Of a stretch of 64,000 nt of DNA, positions 51,347-60,108 are shown piece after piece. A model generated the notes under the pieces. That model had not been told where the DNA came from. It worked only from the letters and a program-made list of their open reading frames with translations, and made no database searches. Positions within the stretch are counted from its first letter, which is position 1; each line of letters begins with the position of its first letter. The stretch is from NCBI RefSeq assembly GCF_025993685.1, contig NZ_DAJPEN010000001.1, positions 3,100,001 to 3,164,000 on the forward strand, given 5' to 3'. The stretch is from Bacteroides mediterraneensis (GTDB taxonomy: Bacteria > Bacteroidota > Bacteroidia > Bacteroidales > Bacteroidaceae). The translations under genes and the position numbers were made by a program.

Positions 51347-52603
51347 ATGCCTATGATACGAACTTTCCTCCTTCTGTGTGCATGGAGCCTGAGCATGATA
51401 AGCCAGGCACAAATCACCTTAGAAAGTTGCCAGCAGCAGGCTCGCGAAAACTACCCGCTAGTGCGACAATACGAGCTGCTTCAGCTAGCTGAAAAATATA
51501 CCTTATCGAACGTGGCCAAAGGCAACCTGCCACAAATCAGCCTGAGTGGCAAAATTTCTTATCAAAGCGAAGCCACCACTTTTCCTTTCGAAATTCCGGG
51601 ACTTGGCATCAAGGGACTGCCCAAAGACCAGTATCAGGCATTAGTAGAAATCAAACAGAACGTATGGGACGGAGGAAAAATCCGTCACCAGAAAGCCCAA
51701 GTCAAAGCAGTCACGGAAGAAAATGCACGCCAGCTCGACACCAGCATGTATGCCCTGGAAGAACGGGTAAATCAGGTTTTCTTCGGTATTCTCCTGCTGG
51801 ACGAACAACGGACACAAAACAAATTATTGGAGGAAGAACTGGTCCGCAACCTGAAAACAGTAGAAGCCTACCGGATGAATGGCACAGCCAACGATGCCGA
51901 CGTGGATGCCGTACAAGTAGAGATTCTTCAGACCAAACAGCAGCGTATCCAGCTGGAAAACAACCGTACGGCCTACCTGCGCATGTTGTCTTTACTCACT
52001 GGAAAAGAATTCCCTGCACAGGCTCAACTGATACGGCCAGAACCTGTTGCAACAACCTCTTCCGGTTTTAACCGACCTGAACTCCGGTGGTACGAAGCAC
52101 AGGAGCAGACTGTAGCCATCCAACGAAAAGGATTGCAGAGCGGTTATCTCCCTTCTTTCAGCCTTTTCGCCCAAGGAGCCTACGGCAACCCGGGACTGGA
52201 TATTCTGAAAGACAAATTCAGGGCCTACTATCTGGTAGGCGCCCGCTTTACCTGGAATTTCGGAAGCCTGTACACACTAAAGAACGACCGTAAAAAGCTG
52301 GACAACCAACTCCAGAAAATCCAGAACGAACGTGATTTGTTTCTATTCCACACCCAATTGCAAGTGGCAGAGGAGGACGGTACCATCCAAAGTCTCCGCC
52401 AGCAGATGAAGAAAGACGAGGAAATCATCCGATTGCGAGAGAATATCCGGCGGTCTGCCCAAGCCAAAGTGGCCAATGGCACACTGAGTGTCAGTGACAT
52501 GCTAAAAGAAATTACAGCCGAAAACCTGGCACGACAAGCCAAGGCCGTACACGAAGTACAACTGCTCATGCATTTACACCAACGGAAACACCTGACCAAT
52601 TAA
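51347..52603 (+). CDS. TolC-family outer-membrane channel
   Basis: The 418-residue protein has a signal peptide ending 'MISQAQ' and the outer-membrane efflux repeats ('LESCQQQARENYPLVRQYELL', 'EIKQNVWDGGKIRHQKAQV', 'YLPSFSLFAQGAYGNPG', 'VGARFTWNFGSLYTLKNDRKKLD'). It is shorter than the first TolC-like protein at 14.4 kb and belongs to a separate branch. First gene of the exporter operon; ATG 51353 is a possible alternative start. Confidence 0.92.
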   Translation: MPMIRTFLLLCAWSLSMISQAQITLESCQQQARENYPLVRQYELLQLAEKYTLSNVAKGNLPQISLSGKISYQSEATTFPFEIPGLGIKGLPKDQYQALVEIKQNVWDGGKIRHQKAQVKAVTEENARQLDTSMYALEERVNQVFFGILLLDEQRTQNKLLEEELVRNLKTVEAYRMNGTANDADVDAVQVEILQTKQQRIQLENNRTAYLRMLSLLTGKEFPAQAQLIRPEPVATTSSGFNRPELRWYEAQEQTVAIQRKGLQSGYLPSFSLFAQGAYGNPGLDILKDKFRAYYLVGARFTWNFGSLYTLKNDRKKLDNQLQKIQNERDLFLFHTQLQVAEEDGTIQSLRQQMKKDEEIIRLRENIRRSAQAKVANGTLSVSDMLKEITAENLARQAKAVHEVQLLMHLHQRKHLTN

Positions 52604-52630
52604 AATACTTCATTCTAAAAATTCTTGCGT

Positions 52631-53521
52631 ATGAAAAAAAGATATGTATTCCAAGCGCTTATGCTGATTTGTCTCACCGCCTGTGAAGATAAAGACGACT
52701 TTGATGCAACCGGTACTTTTGAAGCAACTGAGATTGTGGTCTCTTCCGAAGCCTCCGGAAAGCTCTTCTATCTGAATGCGGAAGAAGGGATGCACTTTAC
52801 CCAAGGCACTGAAGTGGGGCTGGTGGACACCGTACAGCTCTACCTGAAAAAACGACAGCTGGAGGCACAGATGAAATCCGTGGAAAGCCAACGCCCCGAC
52901 ATTCATCGGCAGATTGCCGCCACCAAGGAACAAATCGCCACCGCACAACGGGAACGCAACCGAGTGGAAAACCTGCTGAAAGCACAGGCGGCTAACCGCA
53001 AACAACTGGATGACTGGGACGCCCAGCTGGCGGTACTCAACCGGCAACTGGAGGCACAGGTGTCGTCATTAGGAAACACCACTGCCAGCCTGACGGAACA
53101 AAGCTCGTCGGTAGCCATCCAAGTGGCACAAATCGAAGACCAGCTCAAGAAATGCCATATCACCACCCCGATAAGCGGAACAATTCTGGCCAAATACGCC
53201 GAACCGGGAGAACTGGCCACCCTCGGGAAGCCGCTGTTCAAGATAGCCGACACGGAACACATCTTCCTGCGGGCCTACGTCACCTCCCGGCAACTGGCCT
53301 CCGTAAAACTGGGAAGCGAGGTCACGGTATTTGCCGACTTCGGCGATGCACAACGGAACACCTACCCCGGCAAAGTGACCTGGATTTCCGAAGAAGCCGA
53401 ATTCACCCCGAAAACCATCCTGACCGATGACGAACGCGCCAACCAGGTCTATGCTGTCAAGATAGCCGTCCACAACGACGGCCACATCAAACTGGGAATG
53501 TACGGCGAAGTCAAATTCTGA
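52631..53521 (+). CDS. HlyD-family membrane fusion lipoprotein
   Basis: Start ATG 52631 (MKKRYVFQALMLICLTACEDK) gives 296 residues; the TTG two codons before is less likely. The lipobox LTAC makes this a lipoprotein. A lipoyl-like half ('TFEATEIVVSSEASGKLFYLNAEEGMHF'), a long coiled coil (about 70-155) and the second lipoyl half ('KCHITTPISGTILAKYAEPGELATLGKP') are followed by a beta-barrel domain. This YbhG/EmrA-like adaptor joins the ABC-2 permeases to TolC. It is 13 nt before the ATPase gene. Confidence 0.93.
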   Translation: MKKRYVFQALMLICLTACEDKDDFDATGTFEATEIVVSSEASGKLFYLNAEEGMHFTQGTEVGLVDTVQLYLKKRQLEAQMKSVESQRPDIHRQIAATKEQIATAQRERNRVENLLKAQAANRKQLDDWDAQLAVLNRQLEAQVSSLGNTTASLTEQSSSVAIQVAQIEDQLKKCHITTPISGTILAKYAEPGELATLGKPLFKIADTEHIFLRAYVTSRQLASVKLGSEVTVFADFGDAQRNTYPGKVTWISEEAEFTPKTILTDDERANQVYAVKIAVHNDGHIKLGMYGEVKF

Positions 53522-53534
53522 AAGAAGCACATAA

Positions 53535-55025
53535 ATGGAAACCCTTATTGAAGTCAGCCACGTAAGCAAAAACTATGGAAAGGTACAGGCCCTGCGCAAC
53601 GTATCTTTCCAGGTGAAACAAGGCGAACTGTTCGGTCTCATCGGTCCCGACGGCTCCGGAAAGAGTACACTCTTCCGCATCCTGACCACTCTACTGAAAC
53701 CGGACCAGGGAACGGCTCATGTACTGCATGCCGACGTATTGGCCGACTTCCGCACCATCCGACGAAGCGTAGGCTACATGCCGGGACGTTTCTCCTTGTA
53801 CCAAGACCTGACTGTGGAAGAAAACCTGCGTTTCTTTGCCACCGTCTTTCACACCACTGTGAAAGAGAACTACGAACGGATTCGGCCGATTTACGAACAG
53901 ATTGCTCCGTTCAAAAACCGGCGAGCCGGAGCCCTGTCGGGAGGTATGAAGCAAAAGCTGGCATTGTGTTGCGCGCTGGTCCATGCTCCCAGAATCCTGT
54001 TTCTGGATGAGCCGACCACCGGAGTAGACCCTGTATCCCGCAGGGAATTCTGGGAGATGCTGGCCCGTCTCCGTCAGGAAGGCATCACTCTCGTGGTATC
54101 CACCCCTTTCATGGACGAAGCCCGACAATGCGACCGCGTGGCCTTCCTGTATGAAGGAGAAATCAAAGGTATCGACCGCCCGGAAACCATCCTGACACGG
54201 TTCAGCGACATTCTGTGTCCTCCCGGACTTAAGCGAAAAGCAGCAGTCGGAAACGCCGCCCCCCTCATTCAGGTAGACAATCTGGTCAAACGGTTCGGCA
54301 CTTTTACCGCGGTCGACCATATCTCTTTCTCGGTACAGCGGGGAGAGGTTTTCGGCTTTTTGGGAGCCAATGGGGCCGGAAAAACCACCGCCATGCGTAT
54401 TCTCTGCGGACTCAGTCTGCCTTCCGAAGGGAAAGCGGAAGTGATGGGGTTCGATGTCCGGACCCAGAGTGAGGAGATAAAACGACGAATCGGCTACATG
54501 AGCCAGAAGTTTTCGCTGTATGAAGACCTAACGGTCCGCGAGAATCTCCGCCTGTTCGGAGGTATCTACGGGGTCAATGCCAAAGAAATTACGACCCGCA
54601 CCGAAGAGACCTTACGGCGTATCGGCCTCTACGAGGAGCAACATACCTTGGTCCGTTCCCTGCCGCTAGGCTGGAAACAACGGTTGGCCTTCTCGGTAGC
54701 TATCTTTCACCGCCCGGAACTGGTTTTTCTGGATGAACCGACCGGAGGTGTGGACCCGGCCACCCGCCGCCAGTTCTGGGGACTGATTTATCAGGCTGCC
54801 GACCAGGGAATCACCATTTTCGTCACCACGCACTACATGGACGAAGCAGAATATTGCGACCGCATTTCCATGATGGTGGACGGACATATCCGCGCCTTGG
54901 ATACTCCCGACGGACTGAAAGCCCGTTTTCAAGCCCGAAACATGGACGAAGTGTTCCAGAAACTGGCCCGCGATGCCCAACGGGGAGACGCGGCTTTTAC
55001 TCACGCTCAAACCGAACGACCATGA
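53535..55025 (+). CDS. Double ABC ATPase (two fused nucleotide-binding domains), YbhF-like
   Basis: The 496 residues hold two ATPase domains. NBD1 (about 1-225): Walker A GPDGSGKST, signature LSGGMKQK, Walker B ILFLDEPTTG; but the Q-loop position reads YMPGRF (Gly for Gln) and the H-loop reads VVSTPFMDEA (Pro for His). NBD2 (about 240-480): Walker A GANGAGKTT, Q-loop YMSQKF, Walker B LVFLDEPTGG, H-loop VTTHYMDEAE; but the signature is degenerate, LPLGWKQR. The pattern resembles E. coli YbhF. It powers the two following permeases, and its stop overlaps the next start (ATGA). Confidence 0.95.
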   Translation: METLIEVSHVSKNYGKVQALRNVSFQVKQGELFGLIGPDGSGKSTLFRILTTLLKPDQGTAHVLHADVLADFRTIRRSVGYMPGRFSLYQDLTVEENLRFFATVFHTTVKENYERIRPIYEQIAPFKNRRAGALSGGMKQKLALCCALVHAPRILFLDEPTTGVDPVSRREFWEMLARLRQEGITLVVSTPFMDEARQCDRVAFLYEGEIKGIDRPETILTRFSDILCPPGLKRKAAVGNAAPLIQVDNLVKRFGTFTAVDHISFSVQRGEVFGFLGANGAGKTTAMRILCGLSLPSEGKAEVMGFDVRTQSEEIKRRIGYMSQKFSLYEDLTVRENLRLFGGIYGVNAKEITTRTEETLRRIGLYEEQHTLVRSLPLGWKQRLAFSVAIFHRPELVFLDEPTGGVDPATRRQFWGLIYQAADQGITIFVTTHYMDEAEYCDRISMMVDGHIRALDTPDGLKARFQARNMDEVFQKLARDAQRGDAAFTHAQTERP

Positions 55026-56143
55026 AACAGTTTATCGCTTTTGTCAGAAAAGAATTCCATCACATTCTGCGCGACCGGCGCACCATGCTGATACTGATAG
55101 GAATGCCGATTATACAGATTATCCTTTTCGGCTTTGCCATCTCTACCGAGGTGCGCAATGTCCAGACTGCCGTATTGGCTCCCTCCCTTCAGACGGATAT
55201 ACGGAAACTGGTAGAGCAACTGGATGCCAGTGAGTATTTCACGGTAAAACATGTCGTCCAGTCTCCCGATGAGATTGAGCGGCTGTTCCGGCGCAACCAG
55301 ATAGAGCTGGCCGTCATTTTTCCGTCCGACCTGCACCGTTTCCGCTTCAATTCCGCACAGATACAGATTCTGGCCGACGCCACGGAACCCAACCTGGCAG
55401 TCACCCGGAGTACGTATGCCCAAACCATTCTCCGACAAGCCCTGCAAACCATCCGGCCCGCTGACGCTTTCTCCTCCAAAAGAAGTACGGAAGGGATGCC
55501 GATTGTAGCCTACAACAAGCTGCTCTACAACCCGCAGATGAAGAGTGCCTACAACTTCGTGCCAGGAGTTATGGGACTGATTCTGATGCTGATTTGCGCC
55601 ATGATGACCTCCATTTCAATCGTCCGCGAAAAAGAAACCGGCACAATGGAAGTGCTGTTGGTCTCTCCCGTCAATCCGTTGTTTGTCATCCTTTCGAAAG
55701 CCGTGCCCTACTTCATGCTCTCCCTGCTGAACCTGACCACCATCCTGCTGCTTTCGGTCTTTGTGCTCGACGTGCCGATAGCCGGAAGTCTGACGGCCTT
55801 GCTGGGAGTCTCCCTGCTGTTCATCTTCGTGTCGCTGGCGCTGGGACTACTGATTTCCTGCGTCACCCATACCCAGGTAGCAGCCCTGCTCGTTTCGGCC
55901 ATGGTCCTGCTCATCCCGACCATTATCCTGTCGGGTATCATCTTTCCGGTGGAAAGTATGCCGGGTATCCTCCAGGCCCTTTCCTGCCTCATCCCGGCAC
56001 GCTGGTACGTGGCAGCAGTGCGACGACTGATGATTGAAGGTGTACCCTTTGTCTACGTGTGGAAGGAAGTGGCTGTGTTATGCCTCATGGCCGTAGTCCT
56101 GATTGCAGCCACCACCCGCAAATTTAAAAACCGATTGGAATAA
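55022..56143 (+). CDS. ABC-2 type permease (YbhS/YbhR-like), first of two
   Basis: Start ATG 55022 (MKQFIAFVRKEFHHILRDRRTM) gives 373 residues and overlaps the ATPase stop by 4 nt. There is an N-terminal helix (about 22-42) with a periplasmic domain (about 45-170). Five C-terminal helices follow, with 'YNFVPGVMGLILMLICAMMTSISIVREKETGTMEVLLVSPV' and 'PTIILSGIIFPVESMPGILQALS'. It forms the export path together with the next gene. The related C-terminal fragment at the left window edge has the same final layout. Confidence 0.94.
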   Translation: MKQFIAFVRKEFHHILRDRRTMLILIGMPIIQIILFGFAISTEVRNVQTAVLAPSLQTDIRKLVEQLDASEYFTVKHVVQSPDEIERLFRRNQIELAVIFPSDLHRFRFNSAQIQILADATEPNLAVTRSTYAQTILRQALQTIRPADAFSSKRSTEGMPIVAYNKLLYNPQMKSAYNFVPGVMGLILMLICAMMTSISIVREKETGTMEVLLVSPVNPLFVILSKAVPYFMLSLLNLTTILLLSVFVLDVPIAGSLTALLGVSLLFIFVSLALGLLISCVTHTQVAALLVSAMVLLIPTIILSGIIFPVESMPGILQALSCLIPARWYVAAVRRLMIEGVPFVYVWKEVAVLCLMAVVLIAATTRKFKNRLE

Positions 56144-56154
56144 ACCGCAAGCTT

Positions 56155-57216
56155 ATGATGTTACGTTACCTGATAGAAAAAGAGTTCAAGCAACTGAAAC
56201 GGAACCGTTTCCTGCCCCGCCTCATTCTGCTGTTTCCCTGCGTGATGATGCTGGTGATGCCTTGGGCCGCCACACTGGAAATCGAGGACTTGCGCATTGC
56301 CGTCATTGACCACGACCATAGTCCCTCGTCCCAACAACTGGTACACCGCATCGAGGCCTCCCGTTACTTCCAGCTGACCGCCCTGCCTGCTTCCTACACA
56401 CAAGGTCTGAATGTCATCGAAAAAGACCAGGTGGACATGCTGCTGGAAATTCCCCGCGGATTTGAGAAAGACCAGGCCCGCGGCCTCAGTCCCTCCGCCC
56501 TAATTGCCGTCAACACGGTCAACGGTACCAAAGGAGGACTGGGAAGTGCCTACTTGCAACAGATTCTCAATCCGCAAGCCTTCCCTACTTCCGTGCGCTA
56601 CCTGTTCAACCCGTACCTCAACTACAAAGTATTCATGGTACCCGCCCTGATGACCTTGATTCTGGTACTGCTCTGCGGCTTCCTGCCAGCCCTGAACGTG
56701 GTGAGCGAGAAAGAAGCAGGTACCATCGAGCAAATCAATGTCAGTCCGGTGAGCCGTTTCACCTTTACCCTCGCCAAACTGCTGCCCTACTGGGCCATCG
56801 GATTTGTGGTGTTGAACCTGTGCATGCTGCTGGCCTGGCTGGTCTACGGCCTGACTCCCGAAGGAAACATCCTCACCATCTATCTGGCCACACTGATTTT
56901 CGCGCTGGTCATGTCGGGACTGGGACTGGTCATCTCCAACTATTCTTCTACCATGCAGCAAGCCATGTTCGTCATGTGGTTTTGCATGCTGATTTTCATT
57001 CTGATGAGCGGACTTTTCACTCCTATCAGCAGCATGCCGGAATGGGCACAATACATCACATACCTTAATCCGCTGCGTTACTTTATGGAAATCATGCGCA
57101 TGGTCTATCTGAAGGGCAGCCACATCGGCGACATCGGCTTCCAGCTTTCCATGCTCTCCACCTTTGCCGTTCTGCTATATGTATGGGCCATCCGCAGCTA
57201 CCGCAAGCAGCAATAA
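56155..57216 (+). CDS. ABC-2 type permease (YbhS/YbhR-like), second of two
   Basis: The 353-residue protein (ATG 56155 or 56158) has the same plan as the previous one: N-terminal helix in 'RFLPRLILLFPCVMMLVMP', a periplasmic domain and a C-terminal membrane block with 'VVSEKEAGTIEQINVSPVSRF' and 'MSGLFTPISSMPEWAQYITYLNPLRYFMEIMRMVYL'. It closes the operon TolC-HlyD-ATPase-permease-permease. Array C lies 24 nt downstream. Confidence 0.94.
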   Translation: MMLRYLIEKEFKQLKRNRFLPRLILLFPCVMMLVMPWAATLEIEDLRIAVIDHDHSPSSQQLVHRIEASRYFQLTALPASYTQGLNVIEKDQVDMLLEIPRGFEKDQARGLSPSALIAVNTVNGTKGGLGSAYLQQILNPQAFPTSVRYLFNPYLNYKVFMVPALMTLILVLLCGFLPALNVVSEKEAGTIEQINVSPVSRFTFTLAKLLPYWAIGFVVLNLCMLLAWLVYGLTPEGNILTIYLATLIFALVMSGLGLVISNYSSTMQQAMFVMWFCMLIFILMSGLFTPISSMPEWAQYITYLNPLRYFMEIMRMVYLKGSHIGDIGFQLSMLSTFAVLLYVWAIRSYRKQQ

Positions 57217-57240
57217 GCTATCCCGTACTTGACTTCTTAC

Positions 57241-57325
57241 CTTGACACGAACGTGCAACGGTCTCATCACGTTCGTGTCAAGGTCTCGTCACGTCCGTGT
57301 CCACCTCTCATCACGCTCGTGTCGA
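57241..57325. repeat. Tandem palindromic array C: three 22-bp units plus an inverted copy
   Basis: Three direct units of exactly 22 bp start at 57260, 57282 and 57304, each of the form (GG/CC)TCTC(A/G)TCACG(T/C)(T/C)CGTGTC. An inverted copy, CTTGACACGAACGTG (57241-57255), pairs perfectly with CACGTTCGTGTCAAG (57268-57282). Each unit also has an internal CACG.CGTG palindrome. It lies between the exporter operon and the parC promoter; the rest of 57217-57414 shows no gene. Confidence 0.85.
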
Positions 57326-57414
57326 GATAATCAAGCTAAGGGATTTCCCTAAAAATGCCCCTTGCAAGGTCTAGAATTGTAAGTCAGTTATTTCCACCTT
57401 ACAGAATTATTCAG

Positions 57415-57422
57415 TAACTTTG
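57415..57422 (+). promoter_or_regulatory. Promoter -7 box of parC (TAACTTTG)
   Basis: TAACTTTG lies 33 nt before ATG 57456, with TTTC at the -33 position. Confidence 0.6.
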
Positions 57423-57455
57423 CCCGAATCTCTTTTACATAGGACCCATTTGAAT

Positions 57456-60104
57456 ATGAGCGAAGATACTTTTGACAAGGACGAAAAGCAAACGGCAAAT
57501 CTGCCTGAAAAAGAAGAACACTCTGACTACAAACCTGTATCGACCACCGATGAGGCGGTGAAGCACCAGCTGAGCGGCATGTACCAGAACTGGTTTCTGG
57601 ACTATGCTTCATACGTGATTCTGGAGCGTGCCGTACCCCACATCAACGACGGACTGAAGCCGGTGCAGCGACGCATTCTCCACTCCATGAAACGTCTGGA
57701 TGACGGACGCTACAACAAGGTGGCCAACATCGTGGGACACACCATGCAGTTTCATCCGCACGGAGATGCTTCCATCGGAGACGCCCTTGTGCAACTGGGA
57801 CAGAAAGACCTGCTCATCGACTGCCAGGGAAACTGGGGTAACATCCTGACGGGCGACAGCGCAGCAGCTCCCCGTTACATCGAAGCCCGGCTGTCCAAAT
57901 TCGCCCTCGACGTGGTGTTCAACCCGAAAACCACGGAATGGCAGGCTTCCTACGACGGAAGAAACCGGGAACCGGTCACTCTGCCGGTAAAATTCCCGCT
58001 GCTGCTGGCTCAGGGGGTGGAAGGTATCGCCGTGGGACTTTCTTCCAAGATTCTTCCCCATAACTTCAACGAATTGTGTGATGCGGCCATTGCCTACCTG
58101 CACGGAGAGGACTTCCAGCTCTATCCGGACTTCCAGACAGGGGGCTCCATCGATGTGTCCCGCTACAACGACGGGGAAAGAGGGGGCGTAGTACGCGTAC
58201 GGGCCAAGATTTCCAAACTCGACAACAAGACCCTGTGCATCAGCGAGATTCCTTACGGGAAGACCACATCGTCTCTGATTGACTCCATTCTGAAGGCCAT
58301 CGAAAAGGGAAAAATCAAGGTTAGGAAGGTAGACGACAACACGGCCGGAAAGGTAGAAATTCTGGTACATCTGACGCCGGGTGTATCGTCCGACAAGACA
58401 CTCGACGCTCTATACGCCTTTACAGACTGCGAGGTGAACATCTCACCCAACTGCTGTGTCATCGACAACAAGAAACCGCATTTCCTCTCGGTGAGCAAAG
58501 TGCTGAAAAAATCTGTCGACAACACACTGGCCCTGCTCCGGAAAGAACTGGAAATTCAGCGGGACGAAACGCTGGAAACCTTGCATTTTGCTTCCTTGGA
58601 GAAAATCTTCATCGAAGAGCGGATTTACAAGGACAAGCAATTCGAACAGGCAGAGTCCATGGATGCAGCCTGCGAGCACATTGACGAACGGTTGACTCCC
58701 TTCTATCCACAGTTCGTGCGCGAAGTGACGAAAGAAGACATCCTCAAACTGATGGAAATCAAAATGGCACGTATCCTCAAGTTCAACAAAGACAAGGCAG
58801 ACGAATTCATCGCCCGTCTGAAAGCCCAACTGGAGGAGATTGACAACCACTTGGCACACATCACGGAATATACCATCGACTGGTACCAGCACCTGAAAGA
58901 GAAATATGGCAAGAATTTCCCACGCCGTACAGAAATCCGCAACTTCGACACCATCGTGGCTACCAAAGTGGCGGAAGCCAACGAGAAGCTGTACATCAAC
59001 CGAGAGGAGGGCTTCATCGGTACAGGGCTGAAAAAAGACGAGTATGTGTGCAACTGTTCCGACATCGACGATGTGATTATCTTCTACAAGGACGGAAAAT
59101 ACAAGATTGTCCGCGTGTCCGACAAACTGTTTGTCGGCAAGAACATCCTGTATGTCAATGTATTCAAAAAGAACGACAAACGTACCATCTACAACGTCAT
59201 TTACCGTGACGGAAAGGATGGGTATTATTATATCAAACGCTTCAATGTGACCTCCATCATCCGCGACCGGGAGTACGACGTGACACAAGGTACACCAGGC
59301 TCCAAGATTGTCTACTTCACGGCCAATCCCAACGGAGAAGCGGAAGTCATCCGGGTCATCCTGCGTCCGACACCCCGCATCAAGAAACCGACCTTCGAGA
59401 AGGATTTCAGTACCATCCACATCAAGGGCAAGCAATCGATGGGTAACCTGCTCACCAAGGCCGAGGTACACAAAATCAGCCTGAAGCAGAAAGGCGGTTC
59501 CACCCTCGGTGGCAGAAAGGTCTGGTTCGACCACGACGTGCTACGGCTCAACTACGACGGCAGAGGACAATACCTGGGCGAATTCCAAAGCGATGAAAGC
59601 ATCCTGGTGGTTCAGAAAAACGGAGAATTCTACACCACGAACTTCGACCTGAGCAACCATTACGATCCGGATATCCTTTGCATTGAAAAGTTCAATCCCG
59701 ACAAGGTATGGACAGCCGTACTCTATGATGCCGACCAACAGAATTATCCGTACCTGAAACGGTTCACCTTCGAAGCGACCAACAAGAAACAGAATTTCCT
59801 GGGCGACAACAAACATACACAGCTCATCCTGCTGACTTGTCAGGTGTACCCGCGCATACAAGTTGATTTCGGCGGGCACGACAGCTTCCGGGAAGCACTC
59901 GTACTGGAAGCCAGCGACTTTGTGGGCGTCAAAAGCTTCAAGGCCAAGGGCAAGCGTCTGACCACCTATACCGTCGAACGGATTACCGAGCTGGAACCGA
60001 CCCGCATGCCGGAGCCGGAACCGGAAGAACCGGAAAAGGATGAGGAAGACGGAACAGAAGAAGAGGACATCCAGGAAGACGACGGACAAATGAAACTCTT
60101 TTAA
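57456..60104 (+). CDS. parC: DNA topoisomerase IV subunit A (GyrA/ParC family)
   Basis: Start ATG 57456 (MSEDTFDKDEKQ) gives 882 residues. The breakage-reunion domain has the quinolone-region sequence 'HPHGDASIGDALV' and the catalytic tyrosine in AAPRYIEARLS (about residue 141). A coiled-coil region (about 345-490) and a C-terminal beta-pinwheel follow, and the tail is very acidic (EPEPEEPEKDEEDGTEEEDIQEDD). I see no GyrA-box (QRRGGKG) in the C-terminal domain, in favour of ParC. No parE is adjacent. It is followed after 4 nt by the DUF3316 gene. Confidence 0.9.
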   Translation: MSEDTFDKDEKQTANLPEKEEHSDYKPVSTTDEAVKHQLSGMYQNWFLDYASYVILERAVPHINDGLKPVQRRILHSMKRLDDGRYNKVANIVGHTMQFHPHGDASIGDALVQLGQKDLLIDCQGNWGNILTGDSAAAPRYIEARLSKFALDVVFNPKTTEWQASYDGRNREPVTLPVKFPLLLAQGVEGIAVGLSSKILPHNFNELCDAAIAYLHGEDFQLYPDFQTGGSIDVSRYNDGERGGVVRVRAKISKLDNKTLCISEIPYGKTTSSLIDSILKAIEKGKIKVRKVDDNTAGKVEILVHLTPGVSSDKTLDALYAFTDCEVNISPNCCVIDNKKPHFLSVSKVLKKSVDNTLALLRKELEIQRDETLETLHFASLEKIFIEERIYKDKQFEQAESMDAACEHIDERLTPFYPQFVREVTKEDILKLMEIKMARILKFNKDKADEFIARLKAQLEEIDNHLAHITEYTIDWYQHLKEKYGKNFPRRTEIRNFDTIVATKVAEANEKLYINREEGFIGTGLKKDEYVCNCSDIDDVIIFYKDGKYKIVRVSDKLFVGKNILYVNVFKKNDKRTIYNVIYRDGKDGYYYIKRFNVTSIIRDREYDVTQGTPGSKIVYFTANPNGEAEVIRVILRPTPRIKKPTFEKDFSTIHIKGKQSMGNLLTKAEVHKISLKQKGGSTLGGRKVWFDHDVLRLNYDGRGQYLGEFQSDESILVVQKNGEFYTTNFDLSNHYDPDILCIEKFNPDKVWTAVLYDADQQNYPYLKRFTFEATNKKQNFLGDNKHTQLILLTCQVYPRIQVDFGGHDSFREALVLEASDFVGVKSFKAKGKRLTTYTVERITELEPTRMPEPEPEEPEKDEEDGTEEEDIQEDDGQMKLF

Positions 60105-60108
60105 TCGC

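Noticed and set aside
58443..59534. Long minus-strand open frames opposite parC
   Set aside because: Antisense shadow of a highly conserved gene; composition rich in V, F, H and Q as usual for such shadows.
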